A program made the position numbers and the translations under genes. A stretch of 64,000 nucleotides of DNA from Hydrogenophilus thermoluteolus (GTDB lineage Bacteria; Pseudomonadota; Gammaproteobacteria; Burkholderiales; Rhodocyclaceae): positions 1,467,001 through 1,531,000 of the forward strand of contig NZ_AP018558.1 in the NCBI RefSeq assembly GCF_003574215.1. Direction: 5' to 3'. This document shows positions 17,520 to 25,662 of the stretch, one piece after another (the stretch's first letter is position 1; the number at the start of each line of letters is the position of its first letter). The notes beneath the pieces are model-generated. The model did no database searches. It saw only the letters and a program-made list of their open reading frames with translations, and had not been told where the DNA came from.

Positions 17520-19971
17520 CGCTTGTTTCCTCTCTGCTGGACCTTTGGGAGGCGGTCATCGCGCACCGAGCGGCCAGGACCAACCATGCTTGGCCAAGCG
17601 CAATGCCACCGTCATTTGCCGGAAGTTGCTGCGCCAACCGTAACGTCACACCGTAGCGCGCACAAGCCGCCGCAGTGGCGTCGATGAGTAGGCGGTTTTG
17701 CCAACACCCGCCTCCGCCCAAAAGGATGGGGTCGGTCAGGTGCGGACGCGCGCGCGCCACGAGCGTTTCGGCAATGACGTGGTGAAACGCTGCGGCCCAC
17801 TCAGGTATGGCCACCGCGTGGGCAACGCTTGCCACCCACGACCACCACCCGTGCCAATCGGTTTCGGGTTCCCCATGGTGCTTCCCTTCGGTGGCGGGCA
17901 GTCGCGTGAAACTCGGCGCACACTCGGCGTCGAACGCCCGCGCCGCTGCGCTCTCGAGCCGCAACGCTGCCTCCCCTTCGAACGTGTTATATGCACACAG
18001 CCCCAAAAGCGCCGAAACGGCGTCGAACCAGCGCCCTACGCTCGACGTGGTCCCGATCGACCCGTTGGGGCACGAACGGAGCCAGCGCCACAGTCGTTCG
18101 ACCTCGGTAATCTGCGGCCAACGGATACCGAGCGCCTGCGCATGTGCGGCGCGCCGTGCCCACCATCCGTGCAGCACGGCTTCCTCCCCCGTTGCGCACG
18201 CCAACACCGCAACCGCAAGCCGCCACGGCTCTCGTGCGGCGCGATCCCCTCCCGGCAGCGGAAGCAGCGGAAAATGGTCGAGCCGCCGCCACTGTCCGCA
18301 CGCGTCAAATTGCAGCAGTTCCCCCCCCCACGCTTCGCCCCCTTCGCCCCAACCAAAACCATCGAGGGACCACCCCACCCAAGGCCCTGCGGTTTCCAGC
18401 GTGGTTTCGGCAATCACCGCCGCAAGGTGCGCCGGATGGTGCCAGACCGGAATGCACTGCGCTTGCCACTCTGCCGCGAGCTGCTCGGCAAGGCGTCGGG
18501 AAAGGGCGTCGGGGTGGGTATCATGGGCAATCCAGCGCGGTGTCACGCCCAGCCACCCGCGCCAATGGGTCAATGTGCGCCACGCATGGTCGAAGGTGTC
18601 TCGATTGGTCAATTCGCCCAGATAAGGGGTCAAGTAGGCTTTGTCAGAAACGACGAATGCCGCAGCCAGTTTGAGATCGCTGCCAAGCGCCACCCCCGGT
18701 TCGTCCGCCTCTACGCCCCCGAGCGCGACCGCTTCGGGCACGAAACCCCGCGCGCGGCGGATGAGGATCAGCTTGCCGTCACGGCGTGTGCGCACCACCG
18801 AATCGTCTGCCCGTTGCGCGATCGGACGGTCATGCGTCAAAAAGCCGTCCACACAGTCGGCCAATGCCGCAAACGCTTCGCAGTCGTCGGCCGCGAGCGG
18901 CGCGCCGCTTCGGTTGCCGCTCGTCATGACCAAAAAAAGCGGATGCGGTTCGTCGAGCCAATCCGTACCGACGGGTCGTCCTGCGGCTTCGTGCCACAAC
19001 AGGAGATGCAGCGGTGTGGTTGGGCGCATCACCCCAAGCCACGCCAACCCGGGGGCCAAAGCGCCGAGCGCCGCATTCGCCGCGGTATCCAGATCGCGCC
19101 GAATCGCAGTCAGCACGATTGGGGCTTCCGCGCTTTCGAACACCCGCCGTTCTGCCTCCGTCCACTCGACCCATTCGGCAAGCGACGCAGCGTTGAGCCC
19201 CATCACCGCCAACGGCTTTGTGGGCCGCCGTTTGCGCGCCCGCAACGTCGCGACCACCTCCGGTGCGCGCGCGTCGCACACCAATTGAAATCCGCCAAGC
19301 CCTTTGAGTGCGACGATGCCACCTGCTTGTACACACGCCAGCGCCGACGCGATCGGATCTCCTGGAACCGGTTGACCGCTGCGATCGAGGAAGCGCAACT
19401 GCGGCCCACACACCGGGCACGCGGTGGTCTCGGCGTGAAAGCGGCGGTTCGTCGGGTCGTCGAATTCCCGCTGACATTCGGGACAGAGGGGAAAGGCGGT
19501 CAATGTCGTCGCGGCCCGCGCGTACGGAAGCGCGGTGCTCACCGTGTAGCGTGGCCCACACGCGGTGCATGCCACGAACGGATAACGCCAGCGTCGGTCG
19601 TTGGGGTCGCAGAGCTCGGCGACACAGTCGCGGCAGACCGCACGGTCGGGCGCGAGCGCCAATCCGCTATCCCCCCCGTTGGGCAAGATGACGAATGTCC
19701 GTTTGCCTTCCTCAGCCGTCCGTTGGACCAGTTCCGCAAACCGTTCGGGGGGGTCGGGGCAGATCTCGATCGCGTCGATACGTGCAGAAGTAGGCGCTTC
19801 GGCGCGGAGTCGTTCCAGGAAACGCGTGACGTCACCGTCCGTGACCGCGACCTCGACGCCCCAGCCGACGTTGCGCACCCACCCCGCAACACCGAGCGCG
19901 TTGGCCAAGCGGGCGACGAAGGGGCGGAACCCCACCCCTTGCACGCGCCCGCGGATCAGGAAGCGACGCAC
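17476..19971 (-). CDS. hypF: Carbamoyltransferase HypF
   Basis: Transfers carbamoyl from carbamoyl phosphate to HypE, the first step of cyanide synthesis. Domains in order are acylphosphatase (IRGRVQGVGFRPF, about residues 5-17), zinc-finger pairs (CRDC, CTAC, CPEC, CPVC, about residues 105-200), a YrdC-like domain and a Kae1-like domain with HHPAHLA. The start is a GTG at 19971, just inside the hypB 3' end; the open frame upstream is a shadow of hypB. At 831 residues it is longer than usual. The last about 15 residues come from reading into hypC and may be dispensable. Confidence 0.93.
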   Translation of the reverse strand: MRRFLIRGRVQGVGFRPFVARLANALGVAGWVRNVGWGVEVAVTDGDVTRFLERLRAEAPTSARIDAIEICPDPPERFAELVQRTAEEGKRTFVILPNGGDSGLALAPDRAVCRDCVAELCDPNDRRWRYPFVACTACGPRYTVSTALPYARAATTLTAFPLCPECQREFDDPTNRRFHAETTACPVCGPQLRFLDRSGQPVPGDPIASALACVQAGGIVALKGLGGFQLVCDARAPEVVATLRARKRRPTKPLAVMGLNAASLAEWVEWTEAERRVFESAEAPIVLTAIRRDLDTAANAALGALAPGLAWLGVMRPTTPLHLLLWHEAAGRPVGTDWLDEPHPLFLVMTSGNRSGAPLAADDCEAFAALADCVDGFLTHDRPIAQRADDSVVRTRRDGKLILIRRARGFVPEAVALGGVEADEPGVALGSDLKLAAAFVVSDKAYLTPYLGELTNRDTFDHAWRTLTHWRGWLGVTPRWIAHDTHPDALSRRLAEQLAAEWQAQCIPVWHHPAHLAAVIAETTLETAGPWVGWSLDGFGWGEGGEAWGGELLQFDACGQWRRLDHFPLLPLPGGDRAAREPWRLAVAVLACATGEEAVLHGWWARRAAHAQALGIRWPQITEVERLWRWLRSCPNGSIGTTSSVGRWFDAVSALLGLCAYNTFEGEAALRLESAAARAFDAECAPSFTRLPATEGKHHGEPETDWHGWWSWVASVAHAVAIPEWAAAFHHVIAETLVARARPHLTDPILLGGGGCWQNRLLIDATAAACARYGVTLRLAQQLPANDGGIALGQAWLVLAARCAMTASQRSSREETSDVSGNTRRSGCAFA

Positions 19972-20915
19972 GCGGCGTAACGCCTTTCGATCCACGCCAA
20001 CCACTGGTCGAACCCTTCCCCGGTTCGCGCCGAGACGAGCAGCGTTTCGATCCCTGGACGCACACGGACCGCGTAGTCGCTCGCTTGTGCGACGTCGAAC
20101 GGGACGTAAGGCAAAAGGTCGATCTTGTTCAACACCATCACGTCGGAGACGGCGAAGATGTCGGGGTATTTGAGCGGTTTGTCCTCTCCTTCGGTCACCG
20201 AAAGCAACGCCACCTTCGCGTGTTCGCCCAAGTCGAACGCCGCCGGGCAGACGAGATTGCCGACGTTTTCGATCAACAGGATCGCCCCTTCCGGGGGATG
20301 GAGCGCTTCGAGCGCATGGCCCACCTGGTGCGCGTCCAGATGGCATCCCTTTCCGGTGTTGATCTGGATCGCTGGAATTCCGGTCGCGCGGATCCGTTCG
20401 GCATCGTGGCTCGTCTGCTGATCCCCTTCGATCACCGCAAGCGGGTAGCGCGCTTTGAGCATTTCGATCGTTTTGACCAGCAGCGTCGTCTTGCCCGACC
20501 CTGGGCTCGAAACGAAATTGAGGGCGAGGATGCGCCGCTCGGCAAAGAAACGGCGGTTCGCTTCCGCGAAGCGGTTGTTATGACTCAGAATGTCCTGCTC
20601 GATTTGCACCATGCGCGTTTGGCTCATGCCCGGCGCATGGGCGCGCGCCGGTCCGACGCCGAAATCGATCCGTCCTTCGACGCTCGTTACGTGCTGAGCC
20701 GGAGCCTTGTCATGGGGATGGGCGTGCGAATGGGCATAATGCGGATGGTGGTGGTCGTGGTGATGGTGGTCGTGGTGGTGGTAATGGGGATGATGGTCGT
20801 GGTCGTGGTGGTGATGGTGATGGTGATGGTAGTCGTGAGAATGACCGTGGTCCGGTTCGTGGTCGTGGTGATGGGGTTCGATCGTGGCTGAGCCACAGCC
20901 GCATACGGTGCACAT
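19956..20915 (-). CDS. hypB: Nickel-inserting GTPase HypB with long His-rich domain
   Basis: GTPase that loads Ni2+ into the large subunit with HypA. The protein has 319 residues. The N-terminal nickel site CTVCGCG (about residues 2-8) is present. It is followed by a very His-rich stretch, roughly 34 His within residues 15-69, which probably stores nickel. The SIMIBI GTPase domain has the P-loop SSPGSGKTT (about residues 140-148), GDQQTSHDAERI and NKIDLLPY. It starts 12 bases after hypA and overlaps hypF. Confidence 0.96.
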   Translation of the reverse strand: MCTVCGCGSATIEPHHHDHEPDHGHSHDYHHHHHHHHDHDHHPHYHHHDHHHHDHHHPHYAHSHAHPHDKAPAQHVTSVEGRIDFGVGPARAHAPGMSQTRMVQIEQDILSHNNRFAEANRRFFAERRILALNFVSSPGSGKTTLLVKTIEMLKARYPLAVIEGDQQTSHDAERIRATGIPAIQINTGKGCHLDAHQVGHALEALHPPEGAILLIENVGNLVCPAAFDLGEHAKVALLSVTEGEDKPLKYPDIFAVSDVMVLNKIDLLPYVPFDVAQASDYAVRVRPGIETLLVSARTGEGFDQWLAWIERRYAACVAS

Positions 20916-20927
20916 CGTCCGCTCTCC

Positions 20928-21269
20928 TCATTCGATCTCGATCGCCTGTACCCGCATTTCGGTACCGGCAGTGGGTTGTAACTGGTAACCGCCGCATTCG
21001 GGGCACGGATCGGTGCGCGCAGCAATCGGAACCGTCCGTTCGCACCGCCAGCAGTAGGCGGCACCATCGATCCGCTCGATGCGTAATTCGGCGCCTTCGG
21101 CAAGCGTACCACGGCTCACCGCGTCGAAGCAGAAGGTGAGCGCCTCGGGTTCGACGCACGAAAGCGCACCAATCTCCACAATCACCGAACGAATGCGCCG
21201 CGCGCCTTCCGCGGTGGCTGTCTCTTCGGCAAGCCGAACCACGCTTTCGGCGAGCGCCATCTCATGCAT
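20928..21269 (-). CDS. hypA: Nickel chaperone HypA
   Basis: Delivers nickel to HypB and the hydrogenase precursor. The protein has 113 residues from the ATG at 21269. It begins MHEMALAES, with His2 as the nickel ligand. The zinc site is formed by CWRC and CPECGG near residues 74-95. The start overlaps the hoxV stop by 8 bases, so the hox and hyp blocks form a single transcription unit. Confidence 0.95.
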   Translation of the reverse strand: MHEMALAESVVRLAEETATAEGARRIRSVIVEIGALSCVEPEALTFCFDAVSRGTLAEGAELRIERIDGAAYCWRCERTVPIAARTDPCPECGGYQLQPTAGTEMRVQAIEIE

Positions 21270-22065
21270 CGTGTACCTCCAAACGGTACGGCACACAGGG
21301 GTCGAGCGCGACCACCGCCGCACGGCCCAACCGTTCTGCCGCCACCAAAGTGGCGCAAGGAACCGTTTCAACCCATTCGCGTAGCCGAGCGCCCTCGGCG
21401 CAGAGCCGATCGGTGGGCGCTTCGATCGCATAACGGATCACGCGCCCGTCACAGACCACGGCGCGGTGCGTGAGTTCGCCGCGAGCCGTATTCACCGTCA
21501 CCTGGTTTTCGCCATTTCGCCGCTCGACACGCAGGTTCAACCAGCCGCGCACTGCTTCCCGCGGAAACCCCAAATCGCGTTGAATCCGAGTCCATCGCGC
21601 CCGCATCGCCGCCCCAAGCGCCGGAACGGCTGCTTCCCAGTAGCGCACGAACGGCAAGACGATCGGTGCCAGCCGCGTTTCGACCCACGCACTGCGCACT
21701 GCTTCCGACTGGTGTGCCACCTCACTCTGCCACTCCCGCAGCGCAGTCAGATCGGCGGTTTCGCCGATCGTTTCCGGCCAGCGCTGCAGGCAGTGGAGCA
21801 GATGTTCGCGCATCGCCTCCTGCCAAACCCGTTCCGCTGCTTTGTCGTCTTCCACGCCCAATGCCAGCGCCAACCGGGCTGCAAACCGCTGTGCTTCCCG
21901 ACAGACGCCATAAAGAAGCGCTACCCACTGTTCGACCGCTTCTGGTGACTGCCCCTGAAAGCGATCGGTCACGGCCGGACGGGAAAGCTGGGTCGAAAGG
22001 ATCTGTACCTTCTGCGTCGCTGCGTACCAAGTAATCACAACTCGAAAACACCCAACCGCTGTCAT
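21262..22065 (-). CDS. hoxV: Hydrogenase accessory protein HoxV/HupK
   Basis: Scaffold-like assembly protein of membrane-bound hydrogenases, related to the large subunit. In Cupriavidus it helps carry the Fe(CN)2CO precursor. The protein has 267 residues from the ATG at 22065 (ATGA overlap with hoxT). Its tail, ALDPCVPYRLEVHDA, resembles the large-subunit DPCxxC motif with the second Cys replaced, and the N-terminal half keeps large-subunit-like patterning. Position between hoxT and hypA matches hoxKGZMLOQRTV-hyp order. Confidence 0.85.
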   Translation of the reverse strand: MTAVGCFRVVITWYAATQKVQILSTQLSRPAVTDRFQGQSPEAVEQWVALLYGVCREAQRFAARLALALGVEDDKAAERVWQEAMREHLLHCLQRWPETIGETADLTALREWQSEVAHQSEAVRSAWVETRLAPIVLPFVRYWEAAVPALGAAMRARWTRIQRDLGFPREAVRGWLNLRVERRNGENQVTVNTARGELTHRAVVCDGRVIRYAIEAPTDRLCAEGARLREWVETVPCATLVAAERLGRAAVVALDPCVPYRLEVHDA

Positions 22066-22505
22066 GATTGCCCGATCCGTTCTGGTTCCGGCAGCGACAA
22101 GGCTGGCCGTTCCAGCGCTGCGAGCACGGCCCACGCGGTCATTCGCGCTTCGTGCTGCGCGCCGAACTCCGAGGGCGGGGAAAAGAGTGAGCAAGTATGG
22201 TAGCGACCCACCCCCGCCATCTCGGCAACCAGGAATTCGTAGATCCCTGACGGAAAGCGCCAAGCGTAACGCTCCCCGAGCGGTGTTTCGGGCCAGCGCG
22301 GATGCGCTGGCAGAATCACGAGACTCACCGTCCAAGGGGCGATCACCACGGTGAGCCAATGGTTATCGATCGCAGGCGACTGGCGCGGCGCCAAAACCTC
22401 GACCGAAAGAGCCGGGTTACAGAGCGGCAGATCGGCCATGCGCTTTGCCGTCTCGTGCCACGCGCTCTGTAACGCTGCGTGGGGGGACGCGGGCCAAATC
22501 GTCAC
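22062..22505 (-). CDS. hoxT: Hydrogenase accessory chaperone HoxT/HupJ (HybE family)
   Basis: HybE-type chaperone believed to prevent premature export of hydrogenase subunits. Family features are the region RMADLPLCNPALSVEVL (about residues 22-38) and FPSGIYEFLVAEM with a later Cys (HTCSLFSPP). I chose a GTG at 22505 because it gives the same four-base overlap (GTGA) with hoxR seen at the other junctions; an ATG at 22559 would overlap hoxR by 58 bases. The C-terminal tail is short. Confidence 0.82.
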   Translation of the reverse strand: MTIWPASPHAALQSAWHETAKRMADLPLCNPALSVEVLAPRQSPAIDNHWLTVVIAPWTVSLVILPAHPRWPETPLGERYAWRFPSGIYEFLVAEMAGVGRYHTCSLFSPPSEFGAQHEARMTAWAVLAALERPALSLPEPERIGQS

Positions 22506-22714
22506 GAACGGGTTACCATGAATTTGTGTTTCGGCGCCTGGCATTGCGGGCAGCTCCACGTCTCTGGCAAGGCCGAAAACGCAGTACCTGGCGCAATGCC
22601 ATGTTCGGGGTCACCCCATTCCGGTTCGTAGCGCCACCAGCAGACACCGCATTCGAGCACGGCGTCTGGGGGGGCGTCGCGGAAACTCCCTTCGAAGATC
22701 GGCTGCGCGTTCAT
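22502..22714 (-). CDS. hoxR: Rubredoxin-like protein HoxR/HupI
   Basis: Small iron protein needed for assembling the O2-tolerant small subunit and its unusual proximal cluster in aerobic H2 oxidisers. The protein has 70 residues. The four iron ligands lie in CGVCWWRYEPEWGDP (about residues 22-36) and CPQCQAPKHKF. The CxxCW variation of the first pair is typical of hydrogenase-linked rubredoxins. It overlaps hoxQ (22711-22714) and hoxT by four bases each. Confidence 0.93.
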   Translation of the reverse strand: MNAQPIFEGSFRDAPPDAVLECGVCWWRYEPEWGDPEHGIAPGTAFSALPETWSCPQCQAPKHKFMVTRS

Positions 22715-23574
22715 CGTGCCAGCTCCGCCAGATAGTCGGCCAGCCGCGAACGGGTGAGCGCCAAATCCTCTGGTGCCGCACGCACCACCTCGGGCAACCG
22801 CGTCACTTCAATGGTATCGAGGATCAACGCGTCCATACTGTTGAAATACTGCACCCGCCAGACATCACGCAAACGCGTACTCGCCACGCGGCACTGCCCG
22901 TAGCTCCGGATCGCAATCGCCACCATCGGCGGCCCCAACCAGTCGTTGAGCATCTGCAGATCGGCTGGCGTCAGCGGCAACAACGTCAGGTTCAGCACAT
23001 GGACGGCGCGCCCCATCGTCCCTTTGCCGGCCCAATGGCGCAGTTCTTCGACGAGCGCAGGTCCGTTCATCACCCCGGTGGGCGCTTGCGGCGGCGTGCA
23101 CACGTCATGCGACGTTGCCGACATCGCGTCCACGAGTTTCGCCGAATAGGGCGCATAGCGCCATTCGTCGCGCACCACCGCCCCATCCGCCCCCAGGACG
23201 ACCTCATGCCAGATACCCGGAAACGCCGACTCGCGTACCCGAAGTGAAAACGGTGCCGCGGTCTGTGCCACTACCTCTCCAACCCCGAACGCGTCTTCGA
23301 TCCAGCGCCGTTGGGGTTCGCTCAATTCGTCTACCGCGGCGACTACCGGACCCTCCGGGCATTGCGCGATCGCTTGGAAAAAGCGTTCGAGCCAAGCCAC
23401 TGCGGCCTCGGAACACCCCGTTTCGCGCAACATCCAGCCGTGCGGTGCCGTAAAGGTGTGCATCTCCTTAGGAAACTGGGGAAACTCAGGTGCGTCGTCG
23501 TTCTGCGTACCCGGACCGAGCGCGACGACCGGCAACGGGAAGGGTTTGCGCGACACATTGGGATTTGGAATCAT
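22711..23574 (-). CDS. hoxQ: Hydrogenase accessory protein HoxQ/HupH
   Basis: Chaperone that with HoxO guards the small subunit during cofactor insertion and before Tat export. The protein has 287 residues from the ATG at 23574, which overlaps hoxO. Visible features are a Pro-rich N-terminus, a central YGQCRVASTRLRDVWRVQYFN (shown in part: YGQCRVASTRL) and the tail DTIEVTRLPEVVRAAPEDL. These are recognisable for the HupH/HyaF family. No catalytic residues are expected. Confidence 0.9.
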   Translation of the reverse strand: MIPNPNVSRKPFPLPVVALGPGTQNDDAPEFPQFPKEMHTFTAPHGWMLRETGCSEAAVAWLERFFQAIAQCPEGPVVAAVDELSEPQRRWIEDAFGVGEVVAQTAAPFSLRVRESAFPGIWHEVVLGADGAVVRDEWRYAPYSAKLVDAMSATSHDVCTPPQAPTGVMNGPALVEELRHWAGKGTMGRAVHVLNLTLLPLTPADLQMLNDWLGPPMVAIAIRSYGQCRVASTRLRDVWRVQYFNSMDALILDTIEVTRLPEVVRAAPEDLALTRSRLADYLAELAR

Positions 23575-24002
23575 CGCGTCTCTCCTTCGGCTACTGCGCT
23601 GACCGCGCGCCATGCGGCTGCGACTTCGTCGCAATAGCTACGCCAGTCACGTAGCCCTTCGATCCGATATTCAGGGGTGCCGTCCCGACACAGAACGAGC
23701 GCAGGGAGCCGCAAAATGCTCCATTCCCGTTGCCAGCGCGCCACGCCTTCGGGAGCAACGATCCACAGCGGCACTGCAATCACGCCGAAACAGTCGGAAA
23801 GCACTTCCGGTACGATCACGCAGGCATCGAACACTTCGGGCTGTTTCGTCGGGTCGCCCGTGAGCAATACCCAGCAAAGCCCCGTTGGCCATTGCGTCGT
23901 CGTGTTCGTCACGACGGGCACGCCGTTTTTTTCCAATCGGGCCAAGACCTTGGCCAATTTCGCGCGGGCGTCGAACGCGGGTAACAACGTCTCGTGCATC
24001 AT
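23571..24002 (-). CDS. hoxO: Hydrogenase accessory protein HoxO/HupG (HyaE family)
   Basis: Thioredoxin-fold chaperone that binds the small-subunit Tat precursor. The protein has 143 residues. It lacks a redox-active CxxC at the usual thioredoxin position, as expected for HyaE/HupG. Core strands include GLCWVLLTGDP and FGVIAVPLWIVAPEG. Four-base overlaps with hoxL upstream and hoxQ downstream show tight coupling. Confidence 0.88.
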   Translation of the reverse strand: MMHETLLPAFDARAKLAKVLARLEKNGVPVVTNTTTQWPTGLCWVLLTGDPTKQPEVFDACVIVPEVLSDCFGVIAVPLWIVAPEGVARWQREWSILRLPALVLCRDGTPEYRIEGLRDWRSYCDEVAAAWRAVSAVAEGETR

Positions 24003-24304
24003 CGTGTCTCTCTGAGAAAATCGGGAAGTTCCGGCTCACGATCGAGGTCGGGGAAAAAGGCGAGCGGGTCGAACGCCGTTCCTGCTTCCGCCGCGGCAAG
24101 CGCCGCCAATGCGTCTCGGATCTGTTCCGCGCGGATAGGATCGAGGATTTCGCGAGCCACCCCTAGGTGGGTCAGCAACCACGTACCCGGCGGTTGCGGT
24201 CCGACGAGCACGCAATCGATCCATGCGGTGGCACCATCGTCCCCTCGACAGAGCGCCCGCCACCCCTGGGATTCGACCACCTGCATCGGGACACCCAGAC
24301 ACAT
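23999..24304 (-). CDS. hoxL: HypC-family chaperone HoxL/HupF
   Basis: HypC paralogue dedicated to the membrane-bound hydrogenase large subunit. The protein has 101 residues. It begins MCLGVPMQV with the essential Cys2 and has LLTHLGVAREILD, matching the conserved His region. Compared with HypC it has a longer acidic C-terminus (FFPDLDREPELPDFL). It starts 2 bases after hoxM. Confidence 0.92.
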   Translation of the reverse strand: MCLGVPMQVVESQGWRALCRGDDGATAWIDCVLVGPQPPGTWLLTHLGVAREILDPIRAEQIRDALAALAAAEAGTAFDPLAFFPDLDREPELPDFLRETR

Positions 24305-24306
24305 CG

Positions 24307-24942
24307 TCAGCCCCTTCTCATTGCGAACCCAAGGAAGCGCTCATCACCGAAGCGGCACGCCGCGTCGGGCGACGGACGCCCCGCTTCGTACGGCACAAGC
24401 GCCAGTGCAGGGTCGAACGGCAGCGGGGCATCGGGCAACGTGCGCGGCGTCGGGTGGAACCCCCACCGCCGCAACCACGCCAACCCGCTCTCGACCGCAA
24501 CCGGTACCTGCGCTTTGACCGCCGGGGTGAGACTCCCGCCGTAGTCTTCCAGCTCCGCAGGTTGGACACCGACGAGCACGACCGCACGAGGAAACGCATT
24601 GGTCATCTCGGCAGCAAAGAGCACCTCTTGAAAGCCGGCCTGGTGCAGACTCATCTTGTGTGCGCCCAGAAAACGCGGCACTTCGTCGCCAACCGCGACA
24701 CGCAACGTCCCCGGCCGATCACCGAAATCGACCGCGTCGAAGACGAGCAGCCGGTCCGCTTGTTGCACGTAAGGCAGGAGGTACAGCCCCTGGGTACCGC
24801 CGTCCATCGCCAGCACCGCGTCCGGTAACTGCCAATGGGCCAGCAGATGTTCGATGCAACGCACCCCAAAGCCTTCGTCAGCCCAGAGGACGTTGCCGAT
24901 CCCGAGAACCAGCGCACCGTACCGCTCGTCGCCACCCATCAT
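24307..24942 (-). CDS. hoxM: Membrane-bound hydrogenase maturation endopeptidase HoxM
   Basis: HyaD/HybD-type protease that removes the C-terminal peptide of HoxG after nickel insertion. The protein has 211 residues from the ATG at 24942, which has an AGGAG site. Typical motifs are LGIGNVLWADEGFG (nickel-binding acid), VFDAVDFG and the His in KMSLHQAGF. The long C-terminus after residue 165 is Pro-rich. Direct placement after hoxZ is as in Cupriavidus. Confidence 0.93.
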   Translation of the reverse strand: MMGGDERYGALVLGIGNVLWADEGFGVRCIEHLLAHWQLPDAVLAMDGGTQGLYLLPYVQQADRLLVFDAVDFGDRPGTLRVAVGDEVPRFLGAHKMSLHQAGFQEVLFAAEMTNAFPRAVVLVGVQPAELEDYGGSLTPAVKAQVPVAVESGLAWLRRWGFHPTPRTLPDAPLPFDPALALVPYEAGRPSPDAACRFGDERFLGFAMRRG

Positions 24943-24947
24943 CGCGG

Positions 24948-25652
24948 TCACTCCTTGTACATCCGCCAGCCGCTGACCATTGTCGAGATGAGCGATTGAC
25001 GGCTCATGATGTCTTCGCGGATCGCTGCATAGACATGGAGCAGTACGAAAATCACCATCAGCCACATCCCCATGCGGTGCAGCATGTGGACCTGCAAGGA
25101 ACCACCGAACGCGGGAATCACCCATCCAAAGAGCGTGTCGCTCCAGTGCCCATGCCCTGCGCCCTCGCTATAAAGCGCAAAACCGGTGGTGATCATGAAG
25201 AGCGCGAGCAGGAAGAAGAAAAAGAACATCATCAATTGCGCCAGTGGGTTGTGACCGACGTACTTTTTCGGCAGCCGTTCCAAGAAGAGGTACCAGCGCA
25301 GCTCGTAGAAGACCTCCTGCCACCACGCCTGCTTCCACACGGGAAGAATGAAGAGTTGATGCGCATGGTGGTTGCCGACGAACGCCCAGTAGATTCGCCC
25401 CAGCAACCCCACGGCGAGTACGTAGCCAGCCGCGAAATGGGCGAAACGGAGGTATCCCATCAGGAAATTGTGGGCCGCTTCTCCTGGGACAGAGGGCAAC
25501 GGCAACCCGATGAAATACCCCGTCACCGCCAGCACCGTGATCGCAGCGGCGTTGATCCAGTGCCACAACCGAACCGGCGCTTCATAGACATAGACACTCT
25601 TGACCGCACGGCCGCGCCGTTCGATCTCGAGCTGATCTTCGTTCGCCAACAT
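24948..25652 (-). CDS. hoxZ: Ni/Fe-hydrogenase b-type cytochrome HoxZ
   Basis: Di-haem cytochrome b that anchors HoxKG to the membrane and passes electrons to quinone. The protein has 234 residues. Four membrane helices are apparent, with candidate haem His residues in RLWHWINA, RFAHFAAGY, HMLHRMGMW and LLHVYAAIRED. The run of Phe in MMFFFFFLLALF lies in helix three. It begins 10 bases after the hoxG stop. Confidence 0.95.
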   Translation of the reverse strand: MLANEDQLEIERRGRAVKSVYVYEAPVRLWHWINAAAITVLAVTGYFIGLPLPSVPGEAAHNFLMGYLRFAHFAAGYVLAVGLLGRIYWAFVGNHHAHQLFILPVWKQAWWQEVFYELRWYLFLERLPKKYVGHNPLAQLMMFFFFFLLALFMITTGFALYSEGAGHGHWSDTLFGWVIPAFGGSLQVHMLHRMGMWLMVIFVLLHVYAAIREDIMSRQSLISTMVSGWRMYKE

Positions 25653-25662
25653 CGCACACCTC

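Noticed and set aside
14330..19980. Very long open frames on the plus strand opposite hypE-hypF
   Set aside because: They lie antisense to well-conserved hyp genes and have biased, Arg/Pro-rich compositions with no motif. Long shadow frames are common at this GC content.
20085..20891. Plus-strand frame with a long Val/Met run opposite hypB
   Set aside because: It is the antisense reading of HypB's His codons; a real membrane protein is not indicated.
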